A stretch of 64,000 bases of DNA, from contig CM029124.1 in NCBI GenBank assembly GCA_016859345.1, positions 12,240,480 through 12,304,479 on the forward strand, given 5' to 3'. Positions 34,920 to 47,345 of this stretch are shown in pieces. The notes under the pieces are model-generated. The model saw nothing but the letters and a program-made list of their open reading frames with translations. It was not told where the DNA came from and did no database searches. The stretch comes from Istiophorus platypterus (lineage: Eukaryota; Chordata; Actinopteri; Istiophoriformes; Istiophoridae). Every line of letters begins with the position of its first letter. Position 1 is the stretch's first letter. A program made the position numbers and the translations under genes.

Positions 34920-37900
34920 GAGAATTTTAATGTCTTTGCATCACGAAAAATACTTATACATGTTTGAAAACTTTGTGTTACATTATTTTTTATAAAATGT
35001 GTTGCAAATGTGTTGCATTTCTCTGTTTTAAGCAAGTTTACTTAATGTCATTGTTTGTTGTATCACATTTGATTCTTGTTCTGAACAGAATATGATGCTC
35101 TCTAAAGGTCTAAACTCAAGTGTAAGTTGTGATCACTCATGATGCTCATCAACAGTGATTTCAACCTATCACGACTATCCCCAAGGGAGCTCTAAGTGGA
35201 GCAGATGGTAGACAAATAGCGTGTAAGGGTGAAAAAATTAAGGAGTTTTATGGGATTTTCATCAATTACCTGAGCTAATGCATCAATATAGGGTAAAAAA
35301 ATGTTATTTGCAATGTTTTTGACAGCACCATCAATATATTAATAACAGCAATCCAAGACATCAATCTTCATGTCCAACTTCAAAGATGTTGCTCAAAAAC
35401 ACCATACCTGGCAGCAAAAGTTGAATTTTCCCTCTAATAAAAGGCCCAACTCTGCATTTTCATGTATCATACAGTCATTTCTGTCACAGCCCTCACGTTG
35501 GGCCTCCAGTATATTCCATAATAGCAGGCAATGAGCGAGTCATTTTCATGCATTAGCATGTTACGGTACAGGGAGTTAAACAGACCAATTTCATCTCTGC
35601 CCCACAACCCTGTGATGGGATTGGCTTTGATGGGCCTGTGTGTTAGAGGACTGGTTGCTGGCTTCATAAAGGATGATATGAGTGTGTCACGGCTTCATAA
35701 AGTAGTAAGACAAGCTTTTTGGAGCCTGGAGAGATTGTGTATATCAGAGTGATTACAAAACAATCCCCCTGTTTTGGCCTTTAAACATTTTGAATTAAAC
35801 ATTTTAGAGTGAGAAGGGTGCAACTATCCCTGCTGTTAATAATGGGTCAAAAATATATAGTTTCATTTGTAAAAAAGGCCAAATAATTTCCTAAAAGATG
35901 TGAGCACTGTAGTTTTCAGCCAAGTGGAGTAAATAGTGCGTTTGTTGGGGACTATTTTCAGGTGTGGATTTGGTGCACGAACGAGTATTTAGAGCAGCAG
36001 GACAGTGTACATGGGGTATGAAACTAAAAAAATACAATGCCTATGTTCATCATATTGAAATAACATGCCGCCCCGTCCAATGATATGGCTCACTGACATG
36101 TTTTGTAAGAGTTTTTGGACAAAATTGTATTTCTATGGCAAAGATGAAATAGCAAATAGAAGAGAACCAAAGATGGTGCAAGAAGAACTGAAGAGGAGTA
36201 AGCAAGAGCGGAAGACAGCCATACCTCAAAGTCTTCAAAGATCCAAAAGTAATTTTTCAGCCCTTTACTTCCAACTGCTATGTTCCCTCTGCGTCCTAAT
36301 TAATATATTAAGACTTCTGTAATTAAAATGCTCCTGGTGTAAATGCAATATTCAACAGTTCTCTTGACAGTGATATATTCTACATGGATTATCCTCAGTG
36401 ATTTTGTCTTGCTAATTAATCAACATTATTTATGATGATAAAAGAGCGGGGAAAAAAATTACTGATGAACAGACTGCCTCAGCAATCATGATGTACTCAC
36501 TCAAGTAAACTTCTGAAATATTTATTATTTGATGTGAGTGCTCCAGTGTGGATGTGGCCACCAGCCTGAAAAGCCTGTGGTTGTAACTGGGCTCCTGTGG
36601 ATTTATGTTTTAGCATTTAGTTTTCACAACACAATGATGTAGTTGTAAGTATGTATAAGGGCAGTAGTGATCATATGCAATCATAAAAGATTGTATGCAA
36701 TCAGAAGACGTTAAGACATTTTGAGCTTGAAAATTAGTTCTTGACGAAAAAATTCCTAACTCAAGTTTACTTCCTCAATTTATTATGGAGTGTTTGAACA
36801 TGTCTTCATAAGTGGCTGTTGTTTGCTCGTTTCTAATGGGGAGAAAGATATATTTCTAGCAGTAGATTTAAATGCTAAATCAATACATATAATGAATATA
36901 ATAAGAAGAAGCATCTTATTATTGAATACAATATATCAATTTGATCAATGCAATTAATCATTTCACATACAGCAAAAATGATTACGACTGTGTTATATTA
37001 TATTGTCATTCATCCACTATGTGATATAGATGCATCATCTAATTAGTTACTGCTTTAAACAAAGGAATTAATACATATTTATAAATGCTGTTTATCTTCT
37101 TACAACTACATTTACAGGGCTGTAAACCATTAATCTGTTGTTTATATCCTGCTTATAAATGGGGTTAAAAAAAAGTGCTTCATGTTGAGATAATTATTAA
37201 AAAAAAAAAAAAACTGTATCAGTTGTTTGAACCTTATGTTTTTCCGGATTCCTGGTGGCCTTCTCCTCAATCCCAAATTATTCTTATGAAGGCTCATGAT
37301 CTTTAATTATTCCAGCAGAACAAGGGCTAATCTACAATTTTAAGTTGTTCTCCCTGAAATAAAGAAATATGCACACCCACTTCCCAAGGCTTCCAGGCTT
37401 AGCCCTGCCCATTGTGTTTTTTCTGCAGTTTGTCTCTATTCATTTGCATTTCTATGCAAGGTTAGTCGTGAGGGACTTCTATTACTGCCATGAATACATT
37501 AAGAAAACCATTAATCACATTTGGTGTAGTACAAAATGAATCAGCGACACACCTGTCCTGCTTGCTCAGGGTCTTGTTACTTATCACTCAAAGTGGGCAG
37601 GACAAGAACACGAACCTGAGGCAGACACATTCAGACCTGCCCTCTCCAACAAGATTGATGCAGCTTAGTCCTCATACTTTCAAAATGTTCTTCAGAGCTT
37701 GTTATGACACTCATTAATATTGTATTTTTATTTTTTTAAAAATTTTTTTTAGATTTTCACTTTCCTCTCTGTGGGTCTGAGAGAAGAGTCAATCTGGCAT
37801 GTTTTGTTTCATGGCCAAATTAGAGCTTTCATTATGCAAATAGTAAAATAATGCATAATTCCTGATCAAAACAGTCAAATCTCTCAATAAATAATCATTT

Positions 37901-38635
37901 ATCAAAAGCGAAAAGGATGATTTTTGCGGAAATCCGAGGCATGAAATTGCTCTAATCTGTTGTTGCTCACTAGCTCCTTAATTTAACCTGTGGCTAAATA
38001 TAGCCTAGATGATTCTGAAGCTATTACCAAACAAGCAAAGCATCAAATAAAGGTTGTTAAAATGCACTTAGACCAAAAAAAAGGGTTATATTTCTAACCA
38101 TCATGGGAAAGACAGTAGGAATTAGCCGACCATCAAGTAAATAAGCAAATAAACAGACAGTATAATGTAATGGTTATGGTGCTGCTCCTGAAGTTGACGT
38201 TCCACCTACCTTTTCTGTTTTTGTGAAAGGAACATTAATCAGACGCACCAGTGGAGTTCTGTCTAATGTGAAAATGTAGTGCACCCCCCCATAAGGAAGA
38301 GGCTTCTATCACACTAATGATAATAAATGGCAACTAATGGGATGACCAAACATAACAAATGGCAAGTTTTAAAGATATGGGGGCCACATTAAATCTGCAA
38401 TGATATCTTCAAGTCAGAGTTGTGTCTGTGCTAAACGAGAAAAAGTGATTACAGTTACGTGTAAAGTTTTAGAATATCATTGTTCATAATAATAAAAGAG
38501 ATGACAATTTTGTTTCACTTGGGTTTATATTTGTAGATGATTAAAAAAAAATCTGTTAGTGGCTGTTTACCAAGGTCACATACAGTCGTGCAGGGTAGTT
38601 TTATCCCTATTTTTGATTTTATTGTTGCTTATTTG
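34920..38635. other. Intergenic, no gene recognised
   Basis: AT-rich, with poly-A at 37,199-37,213. An octamer ATGCAAAT occurs at 37,834-37,841 within ATTA-rich DNA. No coding sequence was recognised. Confidence 0.65.
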
Positions 38636-38639
38636 ATGT

Positions 38640-39130
38640 GAATTATACTTATGTATCTAAGTACGTTCACTCAGGTGCTTGAGTACAAATTTTACATACT
38701 TGTACTATACATGAGTACTACCAGTTTGTGCTTCTTTATACTAATACTTTACTACATTTATTTGGCACCTTTAGTTACTAGTTACTTTACAAATTAAGAT
38801 TTTTTATGCAAATCATAAAGGATTTTATAAACTATAATGTTTTTTTGTAGATGAAACTACCCAAAAGTATATATAATAGCTAAAATTAGCTCCATCCAAA
38901 TACTATATATAACACCTACACAATCTTGTATCAGTAATAATAATCCAATAATATCATCTCATATATTAGTTCAATGACACGATCATTTTTCTTCATCACA
39001 ACTACTTTCTTTTGATTGCACTGTTGCACAAGTAAGTACATTTACTCTAGTGACATTTTCAACCCTGGACCTCTACTTTTATATGACAGAACATATTATA
39101 GTAATGCTACCTTTACTTTAAAAAAGGGTC
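38640..39130 (+). mobile_element. Degenerate copy of a widespread teleost interspersed repeat
   Basis: Diagnostic stretches, in order, are TTACTACATTTATTTGGCACCTTTAGTTACTAGTTACTTTACAAATTAAGATTTT, AAACTACCCAAAAGTATATATAATAGCTAAAATTAGCTCCAT and CAGTAATAATAATCCAATAATAT (each quoted piecemeal, about 38,745-38,955). They are followed by CAAGTAAGTACATTTACT. I know this sequence as a very common non-coding repeat in teleost introns, but I cannot give its database name with certainty. The copy is diverged and lacks coding capacity. It is a relative of the element at 60,985-61,682, in the same orientation. Confidence 0.7.
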
Positions 39131-41955
39131 TCCAAACTTCCTACAACACTGAGTATCTTGTTTATCTTGTAGTGATTTAGTTAATTAAAAAAAACAACAA
39201 AACAAAATGGATATCACTAGAAATTATATACTATTTTCTAAGAAACTGTTCTGTGTATGCTCTGCAGTAGAGGACTAGCGTGTACTGTATCTTCCAAAGT
39301 CTGATCCTGAGAAGTATGTCTCAGAGAATTTTAGGTCTTTGGCATTGAGTGGAGCTGCATTTGTCTTAATGATCGTGCTCCTTGAGCTGATTTTTGTTTC
39401 ACAATAATCAATATCAAAGTCGCCAGTGGCAGCAATGCCCAAGAAAGGTGGAGTAAACAGAGAGGCATTCGTTCTCTGCGTTGGCCTTGTCAATGTAACA
39501 ATGCTTTTAGAGTTTGGCCCTGAGCATCTAAACACACTTTCAATCACTCCTGAAATCCTAGTAGGCCACACTTGGCTGCTATTGTAACTTAGATACAGTC
39601 TCAATTTGTATGTTGTCTCTCAGTAGACATGGGAAAAATAAATGGATTGATCTCCCGTCGCAGTCCAACAGTTACAGCTCATCTGTTTTGAGACAGGATT
39701 TATAAAAAATGTCACCGCTGACAAATAAACAGGTAAACCTTTAGATTATATTGTCATCATTCCTCAATTTTTTACATTTCCCTCATCAAACATACCATAA
39801 AAACACTGCACGGTCGTTACAGCTAACTGACAAATTTCAGACATTCTGGATAATTTGTGAAAATTGTGTTTATCACAAAAAAAAGTGAGCAACAAATATT
39901 AGAAACAGGCAAGAGAAAATATACGTGAAAAGAGCAAACATGAACAAACGATCGAGAACACAAAAAGGGAAAGAAACTCTATAAATCATCTTCTAATTTG
40001 TTCTGTATGAGGACTCATCCACCCAAAAGACTGCTACCCCCACTATATATAAGCCTACTCTTATTATTTTCTCTGCCTGCAAATAACTCAAGTTCACTGA
40101 AGGACCAGTCAAGAATGTTCAAAACAACTAAACACTGGCTGTGGACGCTAGATGTGCAAAGCCTGCGTTGCTAATTTCACTGTGTTTCTCGCACAGTTAA
40201 ATTCAGATTTATTTCCTTGCGTTGTTATTGTAATCTAACTTATTCAGATTGTGGTCAGCTGAGGCAAAGGGTGGTTCTGAGAGGCATGCAGTCCCGTTTG
40301 GCCCCTCAGTGACCAGAGAGGAGGTGATAAATGACTACAACACTCATCCTTGTCAGCACTGAGAGCGGAGAGAAGCAGCCCTCCTTCCGTGAGCTATATC
40401 ATCCTAACAACATTATTCTTTTCATGCGGTTTGTCGATACAAGCACTGTGTGATTGGCATGGGGATCCGCTCAGGTTAATTGGAAGCCTGAACTGTGTAA
40501 CGGCACGGGAAGCTGAGCAGACATTGTCCCCCTTGTAATAACACAGGAGGTCTGTGTGTCTGTGTATCGATTACATCTTAGGTCCATGGCACCCGTATGG
40601 GAACGAAATATCAGAGGACAGGTTATGGATGTTACCATCAATGGCACTGAAGAAGCGGAGATGGACCAGTTGCACTGAAGTAAAAAGCCTGAATGAAACA
40701 CTTTAAAAGATTACATTATACTAGATCATTTCATTAGCCCCTCTCATATCTCCCCCCAAAGCACCACTCATTTTTAATGAAATTAAGTCTGAAGTTAGTG
40801 GGACAGATCTGATTTATCTGCTTGAGATGTATGCACTTGTATGGTATGTTAAAAGGTGCATTTGCCCTGAGGTCTGAACTCTGTGTGCACAGAAATATCT
40901 GTCTCTTCCTCTCATTTCGAACCATCATGATTAGGATTGCTTGCATTTGATGGACACATGATACCCCATATAGGAGGTAACCTAACACACAGCTCTTTAC
41001 TTCTGAGCACAGCTTGCAATCTCATGGACCAGGCCATCCTGGTCAGTTGTGAGATTAAGAAGATAGAGTGACAGTTCTAATACGCAGGAGAGCAGCTTTA
41101 ACGCGCATTTTATTTGTTATTCTTGAAGTTTTTAAAACGAGAGGGAGCAGAAAAGAGATATATCATCTGTAATTTAGCCACTTTGTTTGCATTACTTTAT
41201 CATAAAACAACCTGCCAAGACGATGGAAGTCTCATCTCTTCCCAGAGTCCTATTCTTATCATTGTCTCGATCATTCCACGTGGTACCTTGATGCATTGTT
41301 TAATGGCCGAGATTTCAGAGGGATTTGATGCTATAATTCAGAGTTTTTTTACTTATTAATTTAGAAATTAATTACAAACACAATTTGACATTTTACAGGA
41401 AATGTTTAGCATAGCATGAATTATCACTGCTCTAAATTAGATGCAAGCGACGGAGTGCAAAGCCTTGACTTGAGCTCTTCGTGATTACTAAAAGAAGCTT
41501 TCACTTCAGTTTGAAAGCCAGTCACGATGAACCATACAAAAAGATGAAACAAAACTCCTCCTCCAGCTGAAGGACAAGCTATTTCAAAGGTGGATGTACA
41601 CTTTAAAAGATTCAGATTATCAGATTAAGGTAAATCAGAGCAATCATTTATTGTATTTGTAGTTCCGTCAGACACTTCAGTGACTAACAGCCAATGAAGA
41701 ACATAACTTAGGATAGAGGTCATACATTTATTCAGTAGATTGCAATTTCTGCCTTTTAATATGCTAGTCAATGTTTGTCAGTAAGTTTACTTTTCTTTTG
41801 CTGATGATCACATTATTGTTTGACATTTTGTCATAGATAAAATGCTTGCATTAGCAACTGCACAGGCAGGCAATGACTTGGACACCCTCACTCTGTTCTG
41901 TGGAACACAAACAGGAGGTCCAGCTTTGTCTCCTGTGGAGCAGAAGATCTGGATT
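39131..41955. other. Intergenic, no confirmed gene
   Basis: Holds an unrecognised 109-codon minus-strand open frame (39,275-39,604). A mixed-composition single-copy block lies at about 40,230-40,690 (for example GTGATTGGCATGGGGATC and GGTTAATTGGAAGCC). Nothing is firmly identified. Confidence 0.55.
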
Positions 41956-42259
41956 CTACATGAGTGACTGAGACACAGCATCCTCCATCCTGCCTCTCAT
42001 GGCCCCCTGATTGAGCCCCACAAGGCCCACCACGTGGCTCTCAATGCTGAGGTCCAGATTGTGCCACTGGGCTGGTATCGGACTGGAGGTGGGCGACGGA
42101 GCCCCAATCCATCTCCCGCAGGAGCCCGGTGACGGGAGCATCGGTTGCCCACTCCTCGGCTCTGAGCACGCTCAGGAAGATGGATTGGTTGGCCAACTCA
42201 CCAAAGGAGGCAAAGCTTGCCGTTAAGAGCCTGTGCATCACTTGGCTGCTCATATGCAA
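41956..42259 (-). pseudogene. Frame-shifted coding-like fragment of unknown protein
   Basis: A GC-rich island of about 300 bp in AT-rich DNA. On the minus strand one frame reads protein-like sequence (LLTASFASFGELANQSIFLS, then VLRAEEWATDAPVTGLLREM, then DWGSVAHLQSDTSPVA). Near 42,075-42,090 the sense appears to shift by one base into a second frame (AQWHNLDLSIESHVVGLVGL, then NQGAMRGRMEDAVSQSLM) that ends at a stop at 41,956. Neither half has low complexity, and together they look like one helical protein C-terminus. I cannot name the family. It may be a retrocopy or a decayed exon. No flanking poly-A or clear splice sites were confirmed. Confidence 0.35.
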
Positions 42260-45200
42260 AGTTTGATGAAAGAGGTTTTTCTGGGAGCGATGAATTAGGG
42301 CTCTGCTGTGAAATTAGATTTCTGGTGAAAACCTCACAAGGTTTAGAAGTAGCATTGTTTCTTCACTGCCATCTAACCAGACTGCATTTATATATATAAG
42401 TGTAATTATATTGGGAATTTAGTGATGAATGATAGAGATAAATGTCAGAATGGCTAACAAACCTAAAGAAACAATAGCTTCATGGAGATTTAAATGGTCC
42501 AAATGGTAATCAACACAAAGGTTTGTGTGTAAAATAAAGTATAACTATGCATGATATGTAGTACAGAGGAAAAAAAAGGAGATTTAGTAATTGACATGGA
42601 AGGTGCTAACTTATTGTTACCATCAGTGCACTGTTAATTTTCCCAGTTAATCAGGTGGAATACGTAGCCAACAACTGTCTCTCACTGTTGAAGGATGTTG
42701 CACATACAGCAGGCTGAACAGTATGTGGGGGGAGAATGGAATAGTAAACATGCAACAAACAAATGGAGAGCATATGAAATATTTCCCTCTGATGAAATAA
42801 ATCTTGTGGAAAAATTGTCTCATCTTCAGAAACAGTCCAAATTGGTTGGCACTTTAACCTGATACACTAAGGATCCTGCCTCCTCCTCTCTGTGACCCAA
42901 ACCTAAAACAGCAGCATGAACACTGACAAATTTGACAAAGGGAATTTGTTCAAAAAACACAGCCTCTATTTGGTCAGCCAAGCGGCAAATATGTCGGATG
43001 ATATGGTTTATTAGGCAATCCATTTCTCCACAATAGTGGGCCATCTGCAAAGGTTAGCGTGCATAAGGTTTGTATGGTAAATTCTATCTAATCTGCCTTC
43101 GAAGGGGCCGCCACGAAAACTCAGTGGCACATTTTTCATGTACGTACGATTTGGAATGCAAATAGAATAGCTGATGAAAGAGGTGACCTTCTAAGTGCAG
43201 AGCAGCGGGGGCTTTGCGGAATATGCACAGGCAGAATAGAATAGAAAAGAATGAGTTACTGCTACTGCCACCTCAGCTGCATTGTAATATACGACTGTGG
43301 CTCAGATACAAGTGAACCTGGCCTCAAGAACATCTAGGTTAATTCTCTTAGGATGGCACATCATGTACTCCGTGCAAAAAAATCGCTGGATCCTGAATGA
43401 TATGCGTATATGCATTGAATAAAGCCTCCAATGTCAAACAAAATACTCCAGAAATAAAGTATTTCATACTATTGTATTTGGAGTATTGTATATTAAAGTT
43501 TATATATATATACTGTTTTTAAGGCTTAACATAGAGAAAGTCATAGCAAATATTGCATAGACTTCTAATTTGATTTATTGTTTTACTTTTGAGACAAAAT
43601 TGACCAAAATTAATTTGGATTTATGTCCTAATACTGAATCTTGTGTAATGATAAATACAAACGTGATTGGAACATTAAGTGGCCCGTCCATTTGATGGAT
43701 TCTTTAACATGCTCAAAATCTAGATTTCCAAGATATTCCAAGATATGAAGGTGAAACTATATGTCAATAATGCAGTGTACAGACTCCTTTGTCATATGTA
43801 GTGTAAAGCTTGAACACATAGACAAATGGGTGAGGTGTATCATGGTCATTCAGCCGTGCATGTCTCATCTGTAGCTAGTTTTGGCAGAGTAGTCATCTTC
43901 ATTCCCTTTGTCCTTACTGCAGTAGGTAATCTATCAGCCCCGAGACGTGCTGGAGAGTCCGGCTGGCCTACTCGCTCTCCCATTTGAATTGAGAACCCAG
44001 TTTCTGCTTTACCCGTGGTCCCAGTTAGACCAAGCTGCAATTGAGAGTGAGTGAGCTGTCCTTGATTCATATTACTGTCCCAGTATGATTGAGCTTCTTT
44101 GGTATCGCTGGAGAATGGAGAGAAAATTGAGCACTTGACTTTGCAGGGTTGAAATCCCAGTACTGCATGTATGCATTTTCTCAGGGTTTTTCATGGGACA
44201 CGCTTGAGGTGCATTCTTTATGTTGTACTCAATGAGACAGAAGCACAGGGGTGTTTAGGGTGCTATTTGGAAGTTTGTTGTTTTCAATATGTAAGAAATC
44301 AGTTGCAGTTGGCTGAAACCAACTTTATTTAAAGGATAAGGCTAGCACAATTCCCTATATTCATTATTATCAACTAGTCCAGTAAAAATAACTCTCAGCA
44401 AAGAGCCCATTCATTTCTACTGAAGAAGTAAATCTTTAAACATATCATGATACATATATACATATTTGTTTGTTTGTTAGTTAGTTAGTTTATGTTAGTT
44501 TGTTTTTAAGGCTAAGTAATTTCTCAAAACACCTGGGCACTGCATTTGTTAGGAAAATGTACACAAACAGAGGTAAAACGTGCTCTTGATGGGGACACAT
44601 TTTATAGTGAATATTTATGCCCCCAGGATGATATTTCAAATAAACCATAGTCCCCACATTCAACATAATGAATGGAGGTCACCAGTATGGCAGCATAACA
44701 AATTAATTAATTAACAATTTTGGACAACTATGAAGAAGTAAGTTATGTCTAAGTCAACATTTGTTAGTTGGATCAATTAATTTTTGTTTTTGGTCTTTAA
44801 ATGAGAATTGTTGATAATCAAAGAAAATATAAGATCTTGTCTGTTTTAACCTTTGAATCAGATAAACAATATTATTGGAGGACAAAAAGCAAATAACTTA
44901 AAAAAAAAGGCTGAAACATGCCATGTAGTATATGGATTATTGGTAAAGAAATAATGAAATGTTAGATGCATGTCCCAGTGTATAACATTTCATTTCACAA
45001 GAAAAATATCACTGTTGTTTACTCAGGTTCAAAAAGTTAGTTATTGCATCACATCAGGTGACCTTATGCTGTGTAAGCCAAGAGAGTATCTTTCTGCTGA
45101 AGATTAAATCAATGGAGATTTGACACAGACTTGTGGGAACATGCCTGTCTTATTCCAGCCAGTTCCTCCCCTCATGTTTGGCTGTGGGGGGGGTTCATCA

Positions 45201-46480
45201 CCTGACTGGTCTGCCACCTGATGGAGATGGGCCTTTAGCTGCGGCTTGATAGAGGGAGCTGATTATGATGCATGTCGATCGTTCCAGCAAATATTGACAT
45301 GGAAACACTGAGAGAACAACCCTACGGCTCATAGCCCTTTCTTCCCATACTGGCTGTTTCACTTGCTAATTCTGTATCACACTGACACACTGACACACAC
45401 ACACACACACCCACACACACACACAATGCACTTTGGGTTCACAGGCATTTTCACAAATATACACATGCTCATATTATGTGCACACAAAGTTGCCCAGAAA
45501 CCAATCAACCCAATTGATGGTGTCTCATCAGCTTCTCAGAGCAAATCCAGCTCCTTTTGCTCTTAGTACTTGGGAGGCTGATTTGCTGTTCATATTTATT
45601 TACTTAAGGGTGGAGGAAGAGGCCATTTTCCCTGCCACACTCCTCTAATACTGCCCCTAACCACCTTGCTGTCTGTGCTACAGTCTCAGTGCTACAGCCA
45701 TAGAATCATACTCCTTCTGCACCCTTCCCTGGGAACCGTGAGAGTTAATGATGAAACACAAACAATGTTTGCTTTGAGAGAAAAAGCAAAGGGGGTCTGT
45801 CAGAACTGTGAAGACAGTGGAGAGAGACTGGGGGAGTGAGAATGAAGAGAGAGGTTGGAGGATGTGTGGAGGAAAGAGGGGAGGTGCAAATGACAGGTGT
45901 GTCTGTAAATTCTTCATCCTGCATAGACTGCTAAGGAAACTGCTTGGCAGGGCACTCAACCATGACTTTACAACTAATCCTGTTTGTAAGTTATTATTTA
46001 TCTTCAGCAAAGTTTGTCAAACTCAGGCTTTGATTTCTCCCCCTGAGTTCCCTCTCGTGGCCCACTCCCGCACATGCTCCCAACATAATTTATGACTGCC
46101 TCTGGTCCTGATGACAGATTATTAAAAGTAGAATTAGTTTTTTGCTGGGGATTTTTCCTGTGGGAATTGGGAAGGCAGGGCTCTCAGAGGAAGGTCTCTG
46201 ACGAGGTCTCCATTACTAATAGAGGCGGATTTTTTTCCTTCCCTGTGTGATGGCGGAGTGAGAAGACTAATGATTTGAATTTACTGTGGCAGCCGTCACG
46301 TGGTCTGGAAGCCAGCATTGGAGGAGAGGAGAGGTTAAGTTCTTCCCTGTGGAGAGGTTTATTGGATTGTTTAGCACCAGAAGGATAATGTTTTTGTCAT
46401 AGACTGCTGGTGCTTCTGCTGCCAGGCTGGAGGGAGGCCGGGAGCAAATCCTCTATTTGTGTGCCTGTGTGTATATAAGC

Positions 46481-46484
<4 letters not shown>
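42260..46484. other. Intergenic, no confirmed gene
   Basis: Contains an unrecognised minus-strand open frame at about 43,846-44,190 and a CA array at 45,389-45,425. GTTT/GTTA simple sequence lies at 44,465-44,506. Sequence around 44,380-44,720 reads like an old dispersed repeat, but I could not place it. Confidence 0.55.
45389..45425. repeat. (CA)n microsatellite
   Basis: Short interrupted CA array. Confidence 0.9.

Positions 46485-46544
<60 letters not shown>
46485..46544. repeat. (GT)n microsatellite
   Basis: About 30 uninterrupted GT units. Confidence 0.97.
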
Positions 46545-46547
<3 letters not shown>

Positions 46548-46899
46548 CCAAGATCAAAATATGAGAAGATGAGAGAAGTGAAAGGGGGAATGGCGTTATT
46601 TGGGGATGTGGAACGTACGCGGTAACAAGGAAAGCTCAGAAAATGGCTGTAGTAGTTACTATGTGTGGACAAAATGATAGAAATTTCACTTTGACTGCTC
46701 CCAACAAACTGATACAAACACCATTTCTTTCTCTCTCTCTGAAGTTGCTGCCAACTCTCTGATCTTCCTCTATCAGCAACTCTTCTGCACCGACACCACA
46801 TTCTTCCTCCTTGTCTGCTGACACACAAAGAGGATGTAGGCTTTCCCTTTTCCCCTGTTCACCTGATGGCCGTTTGGAGCCTGTTCCCCCAGCGTGTGT

Positions 46900-47075
46900 C
46901 TGCAGCCTGGGAAGCAGAGGGGAGTCTCAGCACAGCTGAGAGGCTCGGCTTAATCTTATGCATCATTAAGCACTCAGCGGCATGCCGCAGCTCCTCATAT
47001 ACATCATCCACGCTTAATAAACATAATGATGACATAAGATGTAATTCCAGATGAATTTTCATTTTATAGGGAAAT
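46900..47075. promoter_or_regulatory. Candidate conserved non-coding element
   Basis: A repeat-free block with clustered cores: CGGCTTAATCTTATGCATCATTAAG (about 46,945-46,970) and GCTTAATAAACATAATGATGAC (about 47,012-47,033). Its complexity contrasts with the purine-rich tract immediately to its right. Enhancer function is inferred only from appearance. Confidence 0.28.
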
Positions 47076-47345
47076 GGAGAATTCCTGTAGAAAGGAGGGG
47101 AAAAAGAAAAGAGGAATGAAAGAGGGAGAGAAAAAGTAAATTATCTGGGAAGTACAGAATAAATGATGTTTTTTCTCCACAAGATGGATTGTGGGGTTCT
47201 AGGGGCAGTTGAAGTAGGAGAGGAGTTTTAGAGGGAGGGAGGGTGAGAAAGGTGAGGGGGCAGAGGGCTGCAATGGTGGTGGCCTGAGAGTGGAGGGGTG
47301 GCATGGGGGACATGGGGTTGGAGGGGGAGAGAGAGAGAGAAAAAT
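47076..47345. repeat. Purine-rich low-complexity tract
   Basis: G- and A-rich plus strand (GGAGGG, GAGAGAGA), especially 47,217-47,342. The proline/leucine-rich minus-strand open frames through it are composition artefacts. Confidence 0.75.

Noticed and set aside
3481..43163. Perfect octamers ATGCAAAT at 3,481, 22,885, 37,834, 38,808 and 43,156 as a regulatory series
   Set aside because: About two are expected by chance on both strands even without AT bias, and one lies inside a repeat. Only the one paired with TAATTAATT is kept as a weak candidate.
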